NCBI RefSeq assembly: GCF_000406945.1
Contig: NZ_KE136354.1
Coordinates: 1,084,101-1,148,100 of the forward strand
DNA from: Enterococcus dispar ATCC 51266
GTDB taxonomy: Bacteria > Bacillota > Bacilli > Lactobacillales > Enterococcaceae
Length of the DNA stretch: 64,000 nt
Direction of reading: 5' to 3'
Position numbers and translations under genes: made by a program. This document shows positions 17,505-28,280 of this stretch, piece by piece (the first letter of the stretch is position 1; every line of letters starts with the position of its first letter). The notes under the pieces were generated by a model. That model was not told the origin of the DNA. It made no database searches and saw nothing but the letters and a program-made list of their open reading frames with translations.

Positions 17505-18761
17505 TTAGGATAAAGCCTCCACAATCGATTGCACTTCTAAGTCTCCTGGTTCATGAGCGAGATAGTGCTCTAGTAATTCTTTTGCTGCTTGAATTTTCCC
17601 TTCTTCACGTAAGAAAATACCGTATTCTTTCATAAATTCTGGTTCATGGTGTAACGCAATATTAGCTTTTTCAAAATGAATGGCCGCTTCTGTAAAATCT
17701 TCCAATTGATTATAAGCATGAGCTAAATTCCATTGGGCATAGGCATCATCAGAATTATCCATTTCATTGATTGTTGCAATAACTTCCTCATAATCTTCTT
17801 GTTTCAAATATAAATTACTTAACATAAAAAGGGTCTGATCCAATTTATCGCCAGTTTCCAAAGCTTTTTGTAAATACTCTTCAGCTTTTTTATCATCATG
17901 TAGGCGATAAACATTTTCAGAAGCAAACTGATAAAAATCCACATTGAAAGGATTTTCTTTAATGCCAGCCTCAATGACTTCTTGCGCTTCTTCTAATTGT
18001 TCTTCATCTTGTAAAGCTTCTGCTAAATACAAGTAAAGCGACTGATATTGCGGATTTAAATTGCGTAATTGCTCCAAAAATTGAATAACTTGTTCATTTT
18101 CTTTTAATTGCCGGTAAACAAAAGCGATTTGGAAAAGACGTTCATCAGTTACTTCTGTCTCTAACGCATTACGCAAATGAATAACAGCCTCTTCAAATTG
18201 TCCTTCCATACTTAATGCTGTTCCGAAACGTTCTTCTAACAAAATATCAGCCATTTCAGTAATTCCTGAATTTAATAATATTTGATAAATCGTCGCGGCT
18301 TCACCAAAGCGTTCGGTATTGAAGAACAATTCTGCTAAAGCAAATTGAATGAGTGGCTCGTCTGGTAAAATTTTTGCGGCTTCTGTTAATTTTGCTTCAC
18401 TTACTTCTGGAATACCAATCATTTGATAAAGATCAGCTGATAACAATAACGCTTGGACATAATAGTCACTATCTTTAGGAACTTTTTCAATAAAATTCAA
18501 AGCTTGATCGCTATTATCATTTTCAATTGCTACTTCAGCGAGTCCCAAATAAAGTTCTTCATTATTTGGATACTTTTCTAACAAATGTAAAAATGTTTGT
18601 TCTGCTTCTTCTAAAAAGCCAATTTGTAATAAGTACTGGGCTAATTCATGCAATTCACTATCTTCATCTTGAATTAGTGCTTGGTTAAAAGCCAAATTTG
18701 CACTGACTAAATCTTCATTTTCTAATGCTTGTAACATTTGTTCACTATAGGATTTTTCCAT
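17505..18761 (-). CDS. ypiA: Tetratricopeptide repeat protein YpiA
   Basis: 418 residues made of about eleven TPR units, for example [20 protein letters not shown] and [20 protein letters not shown]. It has no signal peptide or membrane segment. Its start overlaps the stop of the upstream AroB-like gene (TAATG), and reoY follows 20 bases later. It is expected to work with ReoY as a scaffold. Confidence 0.87.
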   Translation of the reverse strand: MEKSYSEQMLQALENEDLVSANLAFNQALIQDEDSELHELAQYLLQIGFLEEAEQTFLHLLEKYPNNEELYLGLAEVAIENDNSDQALNFIEKVPKDSDYYVQALLLSADLYQMIGIPEVSEAKLTEAAKILPDEPLIQFALAELFFNTERFGEAATIYQILLNSGITEMADILLEERFGTALSMEGQFEEAVIHLRNALETEVTDERLFQIAFVYRQLKENEQVIQFLEQLRNLNPQYQSLYLYLAEALQDEEQLEEAQEVIEAGIKENPFNVDFYQFASENVYRLHDDKKAEEYLQKALETGDKLDQTLFMLSNLYLKQEDYEEVIATINEMDNSDDAYAQWNLAHAYNQLEDFTEAAIHFEKANIALHHEPEFMKEYGIFLREEGKIQAAKELLEHYLAHEPGDLEVQSIVEALS

Positions 18762-19810
18762 TAACTTTCACTGATCTCCTTTAAAATAACTTGGTAATTT
18801 GTAATTGCTTGTTGCAGCGTTTGAAGCGTTACTTCTTTATGAGTGCTTATTTTTCCTATTTCGGCTAATACGGTCAAAGGCTCTTGCTTTTGCCCTTGTG
18901 CCAATACTTGAAGTTGATAATCTGTTAAAGAAATTTGCGCTGGCAAAGTAATCGGATAGCCTAGGTGATTGAACCATATTAAAAAATTTTTTAAATTAAA
19001 ATGAAGAGCATTATTGGCGTCACTCCAAAATAGATGAAATAGAATACCAAATAGGCGTTTCATGTTAGCAGAGAGTAAATGACCGTTTTCCGTCTGGTAA
19101 AAAGCTGTTTCAAACAATTTACCAAATGTTTCAATTTCTGAAGAATGGGCATAATAATGAATTAATTCCGGTATTAAAGCCGCAAAGGAGCGACGATAAA
19201 CACGGTGTTGATCAGGAAAATTTAAATATAAATTTTGTAAAAAATGATAATCACAAACAATCCCTACACGAATAAAAATCAGTAAATCCACTAATTTCCC
19301 GTCTTGCTGGGCTTCTGTCAATGTCTGATCAAAATAAATAGCTTGCGGCAAATTTTTGACTTGCAACAAAACTTGGTTATTTTGTTTCATGATTGCTTGC
19401 TCTACTAAGAGCGCCTTAGCCAAAGAACGTACCGAAACCGGTAAGCACCAATAATGACTGGGTAAAATCGTTGTCTGTGCCAAAAACCCAGTGAGTTGCA
19501 TCACGCCTTCATTCCCATAAGCACAAAACAAGTACTGACGATTTTGTGGGAAACGTTCTAAAAAATGCAGTAAGTTCATCAACTCTTCCAAATTGTTACA
19601 ATAAGTTTGATTTCGGCAAACATACCAATCGATTTCTTCGGCAGACTTAAAAAGTTGGTTTATTTTTTCAAAAGAGCGATCATAATACTTTTGATTTGTT
19701 AGTATGATTACATGCTGCTTGGGACTGGCAGAAAAATTAATACTTTTTTTTAACGTTTCCCCATAAAAAATATCTGTAATAAATTGGTCCTTCTGATAGC
19801 TTTTTTCCAT
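18761..19810 (-). CDS. Degenerate 3-dehydroquinate synthase-like protein
   Basis: A 349-residue protein that I recognise only by position-matched fragments of AroB: an NAD-site region (YLFCAYGNEGVMQLTGFLAQ), KNLPQAIYFDQ aligned to KNLIGAFYQP, RVGIVCDYHFLQNL aligned to the IKYGLIAD helix, and LGYPITLP near the end. The GGGVxxD core and metal-binding His/Glu of active AroB are not visible. In Bacillus, ypiA-ypiB lie at the end of the aro/trp supraoperon, so a relic AroB here makes sense. It is probably not a functional synthase. Confidence 0.6.
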   Translation of the reverse strand: MEKSYQKDQFITDIFYGETLKKSINFSASPKQHVIILTNQKYYDRSFEKINQLFKSAEEIDWYVCRNQTYCNNLEELMNLLHFLERFPQNRQYLFCAYGNEGVMQLTGFLAQTTILPSHYWCLPVSVRSLAKALLVEQAIMKQNNQVLLQVKNLPQAIYFDQTLTEAQQDGKLVDLLIFIRVGIVCDYHFLQNLYLNFPDQHRVYRRSFAALIPELIHYYAHSSEIETFGKLFETAFYQTENGHLLSANMKRLFGILFHLFWSDANNALHFNLKNFLIWFNHLGYPITLPAQISLTDYQLQVLAQGQKQEPLTVLAEIGKISTHKEVTLQTLQQAITNYQVILKEISES

Positions 19811-19892
19811 AAGCTCCTCCTATTACAAGTTTATCATTAAAAGGCAGAGAACCAAAAGATTTCGCCGTTTTTTTCCTTTCAAAAAAAGGAAA

Positions 19893-19921
19893 AAAACTTC
19901 CCATTTTTAATGAGAAGTTTT
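19893..19921 (-). terminator. Terminator of rpsN
   Basis: AAAACTTC at 19893-19900 and GAAGTTTT at 19914-19921, extended through CCATT/AATG, form a stem on the minus strand ending in TTTTTTT. It lies just after the S14 stop. Confidence 0.75.
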
Positions 19922-19937
19922 AAGAAACGAATTTGAT

Positions 19938-20207
19938 TTACCAACTAGCTTTTTTAACACCCGGAATCTTACCTTGATGGGCCAATTCTCTAAATTTTAT
20001 CCGTGACATTCCAAATTTACGCATATAACCTCTTGGCCGTCCATCAATCCGATCCCTATTTTTCAATCGGTTGGGATTAGAATCTTTGGGCAATTTAGCT
20101 AAAGCTTCATAATCACGTTCTTGTTTTAATTGATAGCGGATGTTAGCATAACGAGCAATCATCGCTTCTTGTCTTTTTGCTTTTGCAATTTTTGATTTTT
20201 TTGCCAT
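19938..20207 (-). CDS. rpsN: 30S ribosomal protein S14, zinc-independent paralogue
   Basis: 89 residues, [13 protein letters not shown] at the start and [19 protein letters not shown] in the core. It has no cysteine at all, so this is the C-minus, zinc-free form that replaces the zinc-ribbon S14 when zinc is scarce. It is away from the main ribosomal operons and has a Zur-like box upstream, which agrees with that role. Confidence 0.93.
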   Translation of the reverse strand: MAKKSKIAKAKRQEAMIARYANIRYQLKQERDYEALAKLPKDSNPNRLKNRDRIDGRPRGYMRKFGMSRIKFRELAHQGKIPGVKKASW

Positions 20208-20256
20208 TTGTGCTGTCCTTTCTTATTTAAGCCAGCGAACAATTTCTTGAGCATTT

Positions 20257-20277
20257 AAAACGTAATACTTACGCTTT
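20257..20277. promoter_or_regulatory. Zur-like box upstream of rpsN
   Basis: Positions 20257-20277 hold a 7-1-7-like palindrome with core CGTAATACTTACG flanked by AAAA and CTTT. It resembles the B. subtilis Zur consensus AAATCGTAATnATTACGATTT with a few mismatches. It lies about 50 bases before the start of the zinc-free S14 gene. Confidence 0.7.
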
Positions 20278-20389
20278 ATAAACATAGCATATTTTTATTT
20301 TTACTGCAAATATCCAACCTTATTTGCCATTTTACTCATAGATTCAACTTTTAGCTACTAAATAAAACTTTCTTCAAAATAAAGCGCGA

Positions 20390-20476
20390 TAAAAAAGCAA
20401 ATACCCAATGGAGTAACTGCTAAAAATCAGACTAATAGTCTCCTCTTTAACATTGCCTTCCAAACGGTATTTGCCA
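20390..20476 (-). terminator. Terminator of the ilv operon
   Basis: On the minus strand GCAAATACC, just after the ilvA stop, pairs with GGTATTTGC about 60 bases later, with an inner TGGA/TCCA pairing, and TTTTTTAT follows. The loop is long and holds a second small stem (GACTA/TAGTC). Confidence 0.6.
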
Positions 20477-20478
20477 TT

Positions 20479-21744
20479 TTATACTAATAAAGAATAAAGC
20501 GATGGTTCTTTTTGCAAGTTAATAAATGCAGCATCAAATTCAGCCAATCGAGTTAACAAAGCCGCTAAATCACCAGGTTGTTTAAGTAAAACGCCTAATA
20601 CTACTGGTCCTGTACCACGATTTACTTTTTTTGTATATTCAAAACGGGTAATATCATCAGTTGGACCTAAAACTTCACTAACAAATTCTTTCAACGCCCC
20701 TGGGCGCTGAGGAAAATTCACCACAAAATAATGTTGCAGTCCTTCATACACCAAGGAGCGCTCCTCGATTTCTGCCATGCGACTGATATCATTATTTCCT
20801 CCGCTTACCACACAGATGACTGTCTTGCCTTCAATCTCATCTTTTAAAACTTCTAAAGCCGCTACACTGAGGGCGCCAGCTGGTTCTGCCACAATCGCTT
20901 GTTTTGTATATAATTCTAAAATAGTCGAACAAATAACGCCTTCATCAACCATTATTAAACGATCCAAATAATTTTTAGCATGAAAATACGTAATTGTACC
21001 GACCTCTTTAACTGCCGCACCATCCACAAACTTATCAATCTGCTTTAAAGCTATTGGACCACCATTTTCAAAGGCGGCCTGCATTGAAGGTGCACCTTTT
21101 GGTTCAACGCCAATTATCGTAGTAGCAGGACTTATATTTTTTACATAAGCGGCAACACCGCTAATTAGTCCCCCTCCTCCAATAGCTGTCAAGATAAAAT
21201 TCGGTTGCAATCCTTCTTTTTTAGCATCTTCCATCATTTCCAATGCCAATGTGCCTTGGCCAGCAATAATGTTGGGATCATTAAAAGGATCAATAAAGGC
21301 CATTTCCTGTTTAACCGCAAATTCTTTTGCCGCTTTAGCTGAAGCATCAAAGGTGTCGCCTACCAATTTAATGGTAACTTTTTTACCACCGAAAAATTCG
21401 ACTTGCGAAATTTTTTGGTGCGGCGTAGTGGTAGGCATAAAAATGACAGCCGGAATGTCCATTTCATGACTCGTATATGCAACACCTTGGGCATGATTAC
21501 CAGCACTGGCACAAACTACACCGTTTACTAATTGTTCAGGCGGCAGTTGCTTAATGGCATAATAAGCCCCACGTAGCTTAAAAGAACGAACTTTTTGTAA
21601 GTCTTCTCGTTTTAACAAAATAGTTGCTTTATACTTTTCTGATAAGTAGCGATCATATTGTAAAGGTGTATGAGTAACTGATTTTTTTAATACTTGGTAA
21701 GCACTTTTGACTTCAGCATCTGTAATCAATTCCAAGGCCGTCAC
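20479..21744 (-). CDS. ilvA: Threonine ammonia-lyase (threonine deaminase)
   Basis: It makes 2-oxobutanoate from threonine, the first isoleucine-specific step. The PLP lysine is in the motif KVRSFKLRGAYYAI, and the glycine-rich PLP phosphate loop reads AIGGGGLISG. Residues 330-421 are a single ACT-like regulatory domain (YFVVNFPQRPGALKEFV), the short form with one such domain. Last gene of ilvDBNCA, nine bases after ilvC. Confidence 0.93.
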   Translation of the reverse strand: MTALELITDAEVKSAYQVLKKSVTHTPLQYDRYLSEKYKATILLKREDLQKVRSFKLRGAYYAIKQLPPEQLVNGVVCASAGNHAQGVAYTSHEMDIPAVIFMPTTTPHQKISQVEFFGGKKVTIKLVGDTFDASAKAAKEFAVKQEMAFIDPFNDPNIIAGQGTLALEMMEDAKKEGLQPNFILTAIGGGGLISGVAAYVKNISPATTIIGVEPKGAPSMQAAFENGGPIALKQIDKFVDGAAVKEVGTITYFHAKNYLDRLIMVDEGVICSTILELYTKQAIVAEPAGALSVAALEVLKDEIEGKTVICVVSGGNNDISRMAEIEERSLVYEGLQHYFVVNFPQRPGALKEFVSEVLGPTDDITRFEYTKKVNRGTGPVVLGVLLKQPGDLAALLTRLAEFDAAFINLQKEPSLYSLLV

Positions 21745-21753
21745 CTCCTAAAA

Positions 21754-22776
<1,023 letters not shown>

Positions 22777-22799
22777 TTATTAACAGCAATCTCTTGCAA

Positions 22800-23276
22800 T
22801 CAACCTCTAGTAAAACCAGTTATACCAGTACGTGCCATTTCTTTAATGCCATAAGGGCGTAAGATATCAATACAAGCATCTACTTTTTCTGATGAACCCG
22901 CAATTTGAACGGCAATAGTTTTTAAACCCACATCCACAATATCAGCCCGAAACGGTTCAATCATCGTTTTAATCTCTGTGCGAGTAGATGCCGGCGCATT
23001 GACTTTAACTAACGCCAACTCACGTTCTAAATGAGGATCATCGGTAATATCAGAAACTTTTACTACTGCAATTTGTTTATTCAATTGTTTGGTTACTTGC
23101 TCAACCTCAGCTAAGTTTGTGACGCTAATAACAAAAGTCATCCGTGAAATTTCTTTATCTTCTGTTTGGCCGACTGAAATACTTTCAATGTTTACTTGCC
23201 GACGATATAAAACACTGCTGATACGGCTTAATACGCCAACTTGATTGTAGACCATCGCGGTAATCATACGTTTCAT
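22800..23276 (-). CDS. ilvN: Acetolactate synthase small (regulatory) subunit
   Basis: 158 residues with an N-terminal ACT domain (MVYNQVGVLSRISSVLYRRQ, NIESISVGQTED) and the C-terminal acetolactate synthase regulatory domain. It confers valine feedback on the large subunit. It starts one base after the ilvB stop. Confidence 0.94.
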   Translation of the reverse strand: MKRMITAMVYNQVGVLSRISSVLYRRQVNIESISVGQTEDKEISRMTFVISVTNLAEVEQVTKQLNKQIAVVKVSDITDDPHLERELALVKVNAPASTRTEIKTMIEPFRADIVDVGLKTIAVQIAGSSEKVDACIDILRPYGIKEMARTGITGFTRG

Positions 23277-23277
23277 T

Positions 23278-24987
23278 TTAGTCCACTCCTATCATTTGAT
23301 CATTGGCATTACCTGGCGGAATCATTGGCAAAACATGTTCTGTCGGAGAAACAATTACTTCAATTAGTCCGGGACCAGGTTTATTGAAAGCCGCGGTAAA
23401 ATCCGCTTCCATTGTTTTTGGATTAGAAATCCGATCTGCTTCAATACCATAAGCCTTTGCCAGCATAACAAAATCAGGGGAGTGTTTAAAAACAGACTGC
23501 GAACGGCGATTGTCAAAGAATACTTCTTGCCATTGTCTTACCATGCCCAAAGAACTGTTATTAAGTAAAATGAATTTGATATCCAATTGATGTTCATTTA
23601 AAATGGCAAGCTCTTGATTGGTCATTTGAAAACCCCCATCCCCGACAAAAACCACAATTTGTTTAGAGGGGTTACCAAATTTGGCACCAATACCGGCGGG
23701 AATACCATATCCCATCGTTCCTAGCCCACCACTTGTAATCAACTGATTAGCAAATTTAAAGGGATAATATTGGGCAACCCACATTTGATGTTGCCCTACA
23801 TCTGTTGCCACAATAGCATTGCCTTTTGTTAAATCTCCAACGAGCTCAATCACTTTTTGCGGTTTAATCTCTGAGTTATCCTGGCGATTATATGTGAATG
23901 GCTTTTCCTGTTTACGTTTTTGGCAGAGTGCCTGCCATTCTGTAGTATCTTTTGTGACAATTTCTTTGTTTAACATTGCCAAAAGTGTTTGTTTCGCATC
24001 GGCGACAATTGGAATTGCAGTCGGAATAATTTTTCCAATTTCTGCCGGGTCAATATCCACATGCACGACCGTGGTATCTTGAGCAAAAGATGTTGGTGAG
24101 GTAGCCAAACGATCTGAAAAACGACAACCAATGTTAATGAGCAAATCACAATCAACTAAAGCCATATTGGCGGCATAAGAACCATGCATACCAGCCATCC
24201 CTAAGAACAAATCATGATCAGACGAAACAACCCCTAATCCCAATAAACTTGCAACAGTAGGAATTTGATATTTTTCTGCAAAGTCGGTAAGTTCTGCTGC
24301 GGCTTGTGCAGCCATTACACCGCCGCCGGCTAATATTACGGGACGTTTTGCTTCAGCTAATTTTTCTAGCAAGTGCTTAATTTGGATTGGTGAAGGTTGC
24401 GTATTGGGATGGTAACTTTCCAAACAAATTTCACGAGCTGGTGGTACACTTGCCTGATAAACCGTCATATCTTTTGGTAAATCAATAACAACAGGTCCTT
24501 TTCTTCCAGTAGTCGCAATATGAAAAGCTTCATTCAAAATTTTGGGCAAATCATGAACATTACGAACTTGATAATTATTTTTTGTAATTGGTAGTGTAAT
24601 CCCAAGAATATCGGCTTCTTGAAAAGCATCTTTGCCGATGCCTTCTGTTACTACTTGACCTGTAATGACTACTAATGGTACGGAATCACTCATGGCATCC
24701 GCAATTCCGGTCACAACATTGGTGGCACCAGGTCCACTGGTAACAATGACTACACCTGGCTTTCCGGTCGATTTGGCATATCCTTGGGCTGCATGAACTG
24801 CACCTTGTTCATGACGGGTCAAAATATTGGGAATATTAGCGTGATAAAGTGCATCGTATAATGGCAAGACAGCGCCGCCAGGATAACCAAAAATAATTTC
24901 AACGTCTTGTTTTGCCAAACAGTCTAATAATAACTTTGCACCTGAAAATTTTTCTGCGACGATTGCATTTTTTTGCGGACTTGCCAT
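23278..24987 (-). CDS. ilvB: Acetolactate synthase large (catalytic) subunit
   Basis: A thiamine diphosphate enzyme. It has the catalytic glutamate region (RHEQGAVHAAQGYAKSTGKP), the FAD/middle domain and the ThDP motif GDGGFQMTNQELAILNEHQL with its NN half. ATG 24987 is used, with GGAG eight bases before it, giving 569 residues. It starts six bases after the ilvD stop. Confidence 0.95.
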   Translation of the reverse strand: MASPQKNAIVAEKFSGAKLLLDCLAKQDVEIIFGYPGGAVLPLYDALYHANIPNILTRHEQGAVHAAQGYAKSTGKPGVVIVTSGPGATNVVTGIADAMSDSVPLVVITGQVVTEGIGKDAFQEADILGITLPITKNNYQVRNVHDLPKILNEAFHIATTGRKGPVVIDLPKDMTVYQASVPPAREICLESYHPNTQPSPIQIKHLLEKLAEAKRPVILAGGGVMAAQAAAELTDFAEKYQIPTVASLLGLGVVSSDHDLFLGMAGMHGSYAANMALVDCDLLINIGCRFSDRLATSPTSFAQDTTVVHVDIDPAEIGKIIPTAIPIVADAKQTLLAMLNKEIVTKDTTEWQALCQKRKQEKPFTYNRQDNSEIKPQKVIELVGDLTKGNAIVATDVGQHQMWVAQYYPFKFANQLITSGGLGTMGYGIPAGIGAKFGNPSKQIVVFVGDGGFQMTNQELAILNEHQLDIKFILLNNSSLGMVRQWQEVFFDNRRSQSVFKHSPDFVMLAKAYGIEADRISNPKTMEADFTAAFNKPGPGLIEVIVSPTEHVLPMIPPGNANDQMIGVD

Positions 24988-24992
24988 AGATT

Positions 24993-26681
24993 TCACTCCA
25001 TTTCTTCTGGTAATTTCATAATACCGCCAGTATGTGCTGAGGTCACTAATGCCGAATAACGGGCTAACCACCCTTTTTGAACTTTCCGTTTAAAAGGTGA
25101 TAACATATCCCGGCGAGAAGCCATTTCTTCTTCTGATAAGGCGACGTCAATTCTTCTTCTTATTAAATCAATCGTAATTTCATCACCATCTTTAATTAAA
25201 GCTAACGGCCCACCGCTAGCTGCTTCAGGTGAAATGTGGCCCACTGCAATTCCTCTAGTAGCACCAGAAAATCGGCCATCGGTAATCAATGCAACTTTTT
25301 TTCCTAAACCCCGACCCACAATACTGGAAGTTGGGGCTAACATTTCAGGCATTCCAGGGCCACCTTTTGGACCTTCGTAACGAATCACGACTACATGTCC
25401 TTTTTGAACGGTATGATCATCAATTGCTGCTACAGCTTCATCGTGAGAATTAAAACAGATCGCCTTACCCGTAAAGACCTTCACACTTGGATCCACTCCA
25501 CCAACTTTTATGACACCGCCTGCTGGTGCAAGATTACCATACAAAATAGATAGCCCCCCTACTGGACTGTATGGATTTTCTTTAGGATGGATAACTTCTT
25601 TGTTTTGAATGGTTGCCAAGGCAACATTTTGTCTAATTGTTCGCCCTGTTACTGTTATGCGCTCAGCATGAATGGCACCTTCAATGTGAACTAATTCATT
25701 AATAATGGCCGAAACGCCACCAGCTTCGTGCACATCATGCATCGAATAAGCTGAAGATGGGGCAATTTTTGCTAAATAAGGAACTCGTTTAGCAATAGCA
25801 TTTACTTCTTCTAGGTTGTAATCAATCTCGGCTTCATTAGCGATCGCTAAGGTATGTAACACCGTATTAGTGGAACCTCCCATTGCCATATCCAATGCAA
25901 ACGCGTCATCAATCGCATCTTTTGTAACAATATCGCGGGGCTTTATTTGTTTTTTCACAAGTTTCATTAAATGATAAGCAGATTTTTTTACTAGTTCTTT
26001 GCGTTCATTTGAAACTGCTAAAACTGTCCCATTACCTGGTAAAGCTAATCCTAAAATTTCCAACAAACAATTCATTGAATTGGCCGTAAACATTCCCGCG
26101 CAAGAACCACAAGTCGGACAAGCATTTTTTTCTAAAAAATTGAAATCATCTTCTGACATTTGGCCGTCTTTATATGCTCCGACTGCCTCAAACATCGTAG
26201 AAAGCGTTACTTGGTGCCCTTTTGGATCAATACCAGCTTTCATCGGACCTCCTGAACAAAAAATTGAGGGAACATTCGTCCGCACAGAAGCCATAATCAT
26301 TCCTGGAGTAATTTTGTCGCAGTTAGGCATATAAAAGACACCATCAAACCAATGTGCATTAATTACTGTTTCCGCCGCATCTGCAATTAATTCACGACTA
26401 GGTAAGGAATAACGCATGCCAATGTGGCCCATAGCAATACCATCGTCTACGCCGATTGTATTAAATTCAAAAGGAATACCACCCGCTTCTCGAATAGCTT
26501 CTTTGGCGACTTCAGCGAGCTCTTTTAGATGAACGTGACCTGGAACAATGTCAATATAAGAATTACAGATCGCAATAAAAGGTTTGTTCATATCTTGAAT
26601 ATTTTTTACTTGACCCGTGGCATATAACAGACTGCGAGCCGGTGCCGCATCAATTCCTTTTTTGATTTGATCACTTCTCAT
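24993..26681 (-). CDS. ilvD: Dihydroxy-acid dehydratase
   Basis: An iron-sulfur enzyme that forms the 2-oxo acids. Cluster cysteines are visible in [30 protein letters not shown] and an earlier loop. ATG 26681 (MRSDQIKKG) is chosen because GGGAG lies eight bases upstream; the earlier ATG at 26705 has none. First structural gene of the operon, directly downstream of the attenuator. Confidence 0.95.
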   Translation of the reverse strand: MRSDQIKKGIDAAPARSLLYATGQVKNIQDMNKPFIAICNSYIDIVPGHVHLKELAEVAKEAIREAGGIPFEFNTIGVDDGIAMGHIGMRYSLPSRELIADAAETVINAHWFDGVFYMPNCDKITPGMIMASVRTNVPSIFCSGGPMKAGIDPKGHQVTLSTMFEAVGAYKDGQMSEDDFNFLEKNACPTCGSCAGMFTANSMNCLLEILGLALPGNGTVLAVSNERKELVKKSAYHLMKLVKKQIKPRDIVTKDAIDDAFALDMAMGGSTNTVLHTLAIANEAEIDYNLEEVNAIAKRVPYLAKIAPSSAYSMHDVHEAGGVSAIINELVHIEGAIHAERITVTGRTIRQNVALATIQNKEVIHPKENPYSPVGGLSILYGNLAPAGGVIKVGGVDPSVKVFTGKAICFNSHDEAVAAIDDHTVQKGHVVVIRYEGPKGGPGMPEMLAPTSSIVGRGLGKKVALITDGRFSGATRGIAVGHISPEAASGGPLALIKDGDEITIDLIRRRIDVALSEEEMASRRDMLSPFKRKVQKGWLARYSALVTSAHTGGIMKLPEEME

Positions 26682-26706
26682 TTTATCAGCTCCCATTTTT
26701 AACATT

Positions 26707-26743
26707 TAAGAAAAAAAGCATCCCAAGTTTTTGGGATGCTTTT
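26707..26743 (-). terminator. Leader terminator (attenuator) of the ilv operon
   Basis: AAAAGCATCCCAA at 26714-26726 pairs with TTGGGATGCTTTT at 26731-26743 with a four-base loop, and seven T follow on the minus strand. It lies between the ilv promoter and the ilvD start, so transcription must read through it. A competing stem, GGGAT at 26750-26754 (minus strand) with its complement inside the terminator arm, could act as antiterminator. Confidence 0.88.
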
Positions 26744-26809
26744 GTAAGAATCCCTCTCGCTAACGCAAATAGGACTCAAACAATCGGATTTTTACTCATC
26801 TTCCGTGTT

Positions 26810-26869
26810 TTAAGTCCTGGACTTGATAATTAAAATGACGCTTTCATGGTTCAAGTCATATTTGCACAT
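26810..26869 (-). CDS. ilv leader peptide with branched-chain codon run
   Basis: A 19-codon open frame MCKYDLNHESVILIIKSRT. AGGAG sits eight bases before the ATG, a good ribosome site. Codons 11-15 are Val-Ile-Leu-Ile-Ile, the amino acids made by the operon. Its stop codon lies in one arm of a stem (26806-26818 with 26771-26782). It is the expected sensor of charged branched-chain tRNAs in ribosome-mediated attenuation. No T-box motif (GGGTGGNACCGCG) is visible in the leader. Confidence 0.8.
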   Translation of the reverse strand: MCKYDLNHESVILIIKSRT

Positions 26870-26918
26870 AAAGGATTCTCCTATTCTTAAAGTAGCTTAT
26901 TTTCAATTAATTTTTTTA

Positions 26919-26947
26919 AATATATCGTGTTCACTTGTTAATGTCAA
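26919..26947 (-). promoter_or_regulatory. ilv operon promoter
   Basis: TTGACA (26947-26942) and TATATT (26924-26919) on the minus strand with 17-base spacing. Transcription would start near 26912, about 40 bases before the leader peptide. Confidence 0.85.
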
Positions 26948-27275
26948 TGAATTTTCAGAATTTTTTTTATTTTCTTTCTTTAATGTTCGAAAAATTGTAC
27001 TCCTCTGAACGAAGTAAAAGAAACATAAAAAAGAAACCTTCCCTATAATTATGCTATACTAACCACACTTCTTTGTCATATATAATAAATACCATTAATA
27101 TTTATACCGTTATTTGACATTTTACAAAGTATTTTAAATTCAATTTTATTGAGACACTTAGGGCGTTTCAGACTCAGATTACTTTTTTGCCAGAATATTT
27201 TTTCAAATAGCTCGTTCATTTTTTCTCTTCCAATGTCATAATTTTTTATTACAATATCTTTGAATAACAAAAAAG
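26948..27275. other. AT-rich intergenic stretch, nothing convincing
   Basis: No gene with a ribosome site is seen. A minus-strand frame at 27076-27318 starts with GTG inside a terminator stem and is not credible. A TGC-TATACT element near 27050-27060 on the plus strand resembles a -10, but has no clear -35 and no gene after it. Confidence 0.4.
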
Positions 27276-27306
27276 ACTCTCCAATCTGAACAAACAGATT
27301 GAAGAG
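27276..27306 (-). terminator. Strong terminator downstream of the C39 peptidase gene
   Basis: On the minus strand CTCTTCAATCTG and CAGATTGGAGAG form a 12-bp stem (one G-U) with a six-base loop and TCTTTTTTG after it. It stands 215 bases beyond the peptidase stop. The stretch between holds an 11-bp inverted repeat (ATGGAATTAAT, 27415-27442) and no clear gene. Confidence 0.8.
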
Positions 27307-27520
27307 CGAATTACCCACAATACTACTTTGAGTTGGCCATTCAAAAATTCTGAGTTATCAACTTCCAGCTACTGTCAGATTCCTGAAAAGCCTAAAAAAT
27401 TCCGGTTCATTTTCATGGAATTAATATTTACATTAATTCCATCCCAGGTATTACAACGGATCAAGAATCTTCGAAATATTCTTTACTTTATCAACATCCG
27501 TTCAATTAAAATAACATCTT

Positions 27521-28280
27521 TCAATTTTTTTGAACTAAATAAAGAGATTGAGAGCCCATTTTTTCGTAAATACTTTTTAAAACATCCCGGTTAATCTCTT
27601 CGTTTTTTTCTCCATAAGGATTATTAACATAGACATTTGTCTCACTAACGCCGGTAATAACTACTGCATGGCACAACGCAGTGACCGATACACTACCAGA
27701 TTTAGTCTGCCACAGCATAAAATCGTCTTCACTTGGAACTGCAAAATCTACCGTGCTGACTATCCAGACAGGCGTCCCCGTCTTTACTTGTTGTAATAAT
27801 GCTTCAAAATCAGCCTTACGAGACTGAACAACTTGATATTCATTTTGAACAATTTCAGAAGCAACGTCTGCAATTGGCTCCACAAATGCCCCCATTGCCA
27901 TATAGCCTTCATAAATATTACCCACAAAACCTTCCTGTGGGTCGCCATGAATATTATTTTCTTCGTCTTCATATACTGGTACATAGGCCAATTTATCTGC
28001 TAAATCATTTTTATTTGTTTGAAACCCATAATATTGTAACAACATCGAAAGAGCTGTTATTTCACAACCATTTTCTAATGGGATATCTCCTTCAAATTGA
28101 TTTTCTAAAGGGACATCAAGGATTGTATCTTTCACTTCTATTTGATCTACATCGTTTTTTTGTTTGACTATCTATCGAAGTAACGACTGGTTTTTCATCA
28201 GTTTTTAAAAGAGTAGTATGAAGTAAAAGAGTTCCCGAAACTACAATTAGAATTAATAAAGTCTTTTTTATCGTCACCAT
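27521..28280 (-). CDS. C39-like secreted cysteine peptidase, frameshifted near the N-terminus
   Basis: Residues of the main frame (27521-28135) form a Peptidase_C39_2-type domain: catalytic Cys in PLENGCEITALSMLLQYYG, His in LCHAVVITGV, and an NPYG turn typical of this family. The export signal (MVTIKKTLLILIVVSGTLLL) starts at ATG 28280 after GAGG, but the two parts are one base out of frame at a run of seven A (28155-28161). Removing one A gives a continuous 252-residue exported protein. Phase variation, transcript slippage, decay or a sequence error are all possible. Confidence 0.75.

Noticed and set aside
26707-26912. T-box riboswitch before ilvD
   Set aside because: Leader plus terminator fit in size, but the conserved GGGTGGNACCGCG box and specifier loop are not present, while a leader peptide is.
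27076-27318. 80-codon minus-strand frame before the C39 gene
   Set aside because: It begins with GTG next to the arm of a strong terminator, has no ribosome site and no family features.
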